Shown: positions 61,898 through 64,000 of the stretch, piece after piece
Numbering within the stretch: position 1 is the first letter of the stretch
How the letters are laid out: the number at the start of each line of letters is the position of its first letter
Assembly (NCBI RefSeq): GCF_002941025.1
Contig: NZ_PTJS01000001.1
Coordinates: forward strand, 1,860,001-1,924,000
Length of the DNA: 64,000 nucleotides
Origin: Streptomyces sp. QL37
GTDB lineage: Bacteria; Actinomycetota; Actinomycetes; Streptomycetales; Streptomycetaceae
Direction: 5' to 3'
The notes under the pieces: generated by a model
The model's database searches: none
What the model saw: the letters and a program-made list of their open reading frames with translations, nothing else
Told to the model about the DNA's origin: nothing
Position numbers and translations under genes: made by a program

Positions 61898-62452
61898 ATG
61901 ACCGGCTGGTATCTGGAACAGACGTCGCCCGCCGACCTGGCCCCCGCCGCCCTCCCCGCGGACGGAGTGACGGTGGCGCGTTCGGAGATACCGCTGCCGG
62001 AGTTCAGCCGGTTCCTCTACACAGCGGTGGGCGCGGACGTCCGGTGGACCGACCGGCTGGACCACACCTACGCGCAGTGGCGGGCCTTCCTGGAGCGGCC
62101 GGGGGTCGAGACCTGGGTGGCCTACGAGAACGGGACCCCCGCGGGGTTCATCGAGCTCGACGCCCAGGAGGACGGGGCCGTCGAGATCACCTACTTCGGC
62201 CTGATCCCGGCGTTCCGGGGCCGCCGGATCGGCGGCCACCTGCTGTCGTACGGCGTGGCGCGCGCCTGGGACCTCGCGGAGCGCCATCCGGAGCGGACCC
62301 CCACCAAGAGGGTGTGGCTGCACACGTGCTCCGACGACGGCCCGCACGCGATGGACAACTATCTGCGGCGTGGATTCCGGCTGTTCGACACGGAGACCGA
62401 GCAGGAACTCCAGGTCGCCCACCCCGGCCCCTGGCCCGGCGCGCACGCCTGA
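61898..62452 (+). CDS. GNAT-family N-acetyltransferase
   Basis: The 184-residue enzyme uses acetyl-CoA to acetylate an amine. The core motif A is visible: FIELDAQEDGAVEITYFGLIPAFRGRRIGGHLLSYGVARAWD, with the pyrophosphate-binding RGRRIGG loop. The late VWLHTCSDDGPHAMDNYLRRGFRLF segment is motif B. ATG 61898 begins MTGWYLEQ; another ATG at 61858 is in a different frame. The substrate is not inferable. Confidence 0.87.
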   Translation: MTGWYLEQTSPADLAPAALPADGVTVARSEIPLPEFSRFLYTAVGADVRWTDRLDHTYAQWRAFLERPGVETWVAYENGTPAGFIELDAQEDGAVEITYFGLIPAFRGRRIGGHLLSYGVARAWDLAERHPERTPTKRVWLHTCSDDGPHAMDNYLRRGFRLFDTETEQELQVAHPGPWPGAHA

Positions 62453-62475
62453 TCGCACGCCTGATCGCACGCCCG
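62444..62475. repeat. Short tandem repeat CACGCCTGATCG
   Basis: Two perfect 12-bp copies (62444-62455, 62456-62467) and a partial third span the GNAT stop codon. The TGA of the second copy would also stop the frame, so slippage here hardly alters the protein end. Confidence 0.7.
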
Positions 62476-62553
62476 GATTCACGCCCTCATGTCGCTTTGT
62501 CGACAGGAAAGGCGTGACCGACACCACAGCGTCTCACTCCTCGGGACCATCCC

Positions 62554-62578
62554 GTCCACATGATGGATCGTGGTGGAC
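62554..62578. promoter_or_regulatory. Dyad GTCCAC-N13-GTGGAC before the sulfur leader peptide
   Basis: A 6-bp inverted repeat (62554-62559 with 62573-62578) lies about 30 bp before the leader ORF in the promoter region. It may be an operator; no -35/-10 pair is clear. Confidence 0.35.
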
Positions 62579-62609
62579 TGGCCCGAGATACGCGTGACAC
62601 GCTTCCGTC

Positions 62610-62693
62610 ATGTCTGGAACTGGAATTGCCTTGGTGAGTCGGCGGCACGTCGACCTCGGCCGCATGTCCAGCGCCATCTGTCCGGTCCGCTGA
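62610..62693 (+). CDS. Putative leader peptide upstream of sulfite/nitrite reductase
   Basis: A 27-residue ORF (start MSGTGIALVSRRHVDLGR, end SSAICPVR) lies 113 nt before the reductase. The VSRRHVDLGR-x-SSAICP stretch closely resembles the short 'putative leader peptides' found before sulfur-assimilation genes in actinomycetes, many of which begin directly at the VSRRHVDL part. A near-terminal Cys codon (TGT) could sense cysteine supply by ribosome stalling. TTG/GTG starts within the ORF are also possible. Confidence 0.7.
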   Translation: MSGTGIALVSRRHVDLGRMSSAICPVR

Positions 62694-62806
62694 GAGTCTC
62701 CAGCACCGCGATTTCCTGAAGTCCGCTCCACCCCTGCGCACCGCCGCGCCTCACGCGAGTGTGCAGTTCAGAGCCGCCCTCCTGCAGTCCCGAAGGACGT
62801 ATAGCC

Positions 62807-64000
62807 ATGGCCGCCATCCCCGAGAAGCCTGCTACCGCCACGCCCCGCCGCAAGGCCGGACGTCACCGTGGTGAAGGTCAGTGGGCCATGGGCCACTACA
62901 CCCCGCTCAACGGGAACGAGCAGTTCAAGAAGGACGACGACAGTCTCAACGTGCGGACGCGCATTGAGACGATCTACTCGAAGCGCGGATTCGACTCCAT
63001 CGACCCGAACGACCTTCGCGGACGCATGCGCTGGTGGGGTCTGTACACCCAGCGGCGGCCCGGCATCGACGGCGGCAAGACCGCCGTCCTGGAGCCGGAG
63101 GAGCTGGACGACCGCTACTTCATGCTGCGCGTGCGCATCGACGGCGGGAGGCTGACCACCGAGCAGCTGCGCGTCATCGGCGAGATCTCGCAGGAGTACG
63201 CGCGCGGCACCGCCGATGTCACCGACCGGCAGAACGTCCAGCTGCACTGGATCCGCATCGAGGACGTCCCGGCGATCTGGCAGAAGCTCGAGGCCGTCGG
63301 GCTCTCGACGACCGAGGCGTGCGGCGACTGCCCCCGTGTGATCATCGGCTCCCCGGTGGCCGGGATCGCCGCCGACGAGATCATCGACGGCACACCCGCG
63401 GTCGACGAGATCCACGAGCGCTACATCGGCAGCAAGGAATTCTCCAACCTGCCCCGTAAGTTCAAGACCGCGATCTCGGGCTCGCCGGTCCAGGACGTCG
63501 TGCACGAGATCAACGACATCGCCTTCGTCGGCGTGGACCACCCCGAGCACGGCCCCGGCTTCGACCTGTGGGTCGGCGGCGGACTCTCCACCAACCCGCG
63601 GTTCGCCGAACGCCTGGGCGCCTGGGTGCCGCTGGACGAGGTCCCCGACGTCTGGGCCGGCGTCGTAGGGATCTTCCGCGACTACGGCTACCGCCGGCTG
63701 CGTACGCGTGCCCGCCTGAAGTTCCTGATGGCCGACTGGGGTCCGGAGAAGTTCCGCCGGATCCTCGAGGACGAGTACCTCAAGCGCCCGATGCTGGACG
63801 GGCCGCCGCCGGCCCAGCCGACCTCCCGCTGGCGCGACCACATCGGTGTGCACGCGCAGCAGGACGGCCGTTTCTACGTCGGCTTCGCCCCGCGCGTCGG
63901 CCGGGTGGACGGCTCCACCCTCGCCAAGATCGCCGATCTGGCCGAGGCGCACGGCTCGGGCCGGGTGCGCACCACGGTCGAGCAGAAGATGCTCATCCTC
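62807..64000 (+). CDS. Sirohaem-dependent sulfite/nitrite reductase, N-terminal part (cut by window edge)
   Basis: The frame is open from ATG 62807 to the end of the window (398 codons). It is a ferredoxin-type sirohaem reductase: DLRGRMRWWGLYTQRRPG, the repeated parvus half-domain YFMLRVRIDGGRLTTEQLRVI, the sirohaem-binding TDRQNVQLHWIRIED, EACGDCPRVIIGSPVAG, LPRKFKTAISGSP, and WVGGGLSTNPRFAERLGAWV. The cluster-binding cysteines lie beyond the window. Sulfite and nitrite reductases are not separable here; the leader peptide upstream favours sulfite. GAAGGA precedes the start. Confidence 0.93.
   Translation, partial: MAAIPEKPATATPRRKAGRHRGEGQWAMGHYTPLNGNEQFKKDDDSLNVRTRIETIYSKRGFDSIDPNDLRGRMRWWGLYTQRRPGIDGGKTAVLEPEELDDRYFMLRVRIDGGRLTTEQLRVIGEISQEYARGTADVTDRQNVQLHWIRIEDVPAIWQKLEAVGLSTTEACGDCPRVIIGSPVAGIAADEIIDGTPAVDEIHERYIGSKEFSNLPRKFKTAISGSPVQDVVHEINDIAFVGVDHPEHGPGFDLWVGGGLSTNPRFAERLGAWVPLDEVPDVWAGVVGIFRDYGYRRLRTRARLKFLMADWGPEKFRRILEDEYLKRPMLDGPPPAQPTSRWRDHIGVHAQQDGRFYVGFAPRVGRVDGSTLAKIADLAEAHGSGRVRTTVEQKMLIL

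Noticed and set aside
61858..61923. Alternative upstream start (MSDSTHSAPAVDD) for the GNAT gene
   Set aside because: It is in a different frame from the acetyltransferase domain and would need a frameshift; nothing suggests one.

Overview
The window is high-GC actinobacterial chromosomal DNA, almost certainly from a Streptomyces. The strongest evidence is a cluster of three rodlins, a short chaplin and a long sortase-anchored chaplin, which are aerial-hypha surface proteins. Streptomyces-type PucR, FCD-GntR and DUF2637 genes, an RNase Sa-like secreted ribonuclease, GTG/TTG starts, ATGA gene overlaps and leaderless genes agree with this. I see no insertion sequence, prophage, CRISPR array, rRNA or tRNA. 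Both ends cut through genes: a nitroreductase-family protein on the left and a sirohaem sulfite/nitrite reductase on the right.

Layout. 1-3.9 kb: nitroreductase tail, secreted peptidoglycan amidase, small proteins, DUF3626-like protein. 3.9-8.4 kb (minus): complete urease operon ureA-B-C-F-G-D with overlapping genes. 8.6-12.4 kb (minus): large secreted subtilisin-like protease. 12.4-21.2 kb: purine catabolism, with xdhC, a purine permease and a three-subunit xanthine dehydrogenase on the minus strand and a divergent PucR regulator. With the urease operon this suggests use of purines and urea as nitrogen sources. 21.4-25.7 kb: TPR-like protein, GntR regulator, iron-box-controlled FhuF-like protein, DUF2637 membrane protein, anti-sigma-type ATPase. 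25.9-26.8 kb: secreted guanyl RNase followed by a barstar-type inhibitor. 26.8-33.8 kb: pyruvate oxidase-like enzyme, degenerate PP2C protein, LuxR-type regulator, DUF456 protein, and rsgA with an upstream leader peptide. 33.9-38.0 kb: rodlin/chaplin cluster. 38.3-39.3 kb: FCD-GntR regulator and a frameshifted gene remnant. 39.4-45.6 kb: FAD monooxygenase and a complete sialic-acid catabolic cluster (GntR regulator, nanA, nanK, nanE, nanT). 45.7-48.6 kb: two-domain FAD/Fe-S D-2-hydroxyacid dehydrogenase. 48.6-56.3 kb: CoA-dependent catabolic region with MaoC hydratase, MHS transporter and thiolase on minus, a LysR regulator, and divergent CoA-transferase alpha/beta plus 3-hydroxyacyl-CoA dehydrogenase. 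56.3-64 kb: VOC protein, AraC regulator, BrkB-family membrane protein, AidB-like acyl-CoA dehydrogenase, GAF regulator, GNAT, and a sulfur leader peptide ahead of the reductase.

The points most worth a second look are: a short ORF with a very strong Shine-Dalgarno ahead of rsgA, followed by mutually exclusive mini-hairpins around the rsgA start; the same ECF-type promoter (GSAACC, 16 nt, GTT) before all three rodlins; a hexamer tandem repeat that forms the C-termini of two convergent genes at once; overlapping opposed -10 elements giving two apparently leaderless divergent genes; a PP2C-fold protein lacking its metal-binding aspartates; and the compact nan operon with a clear NanT.
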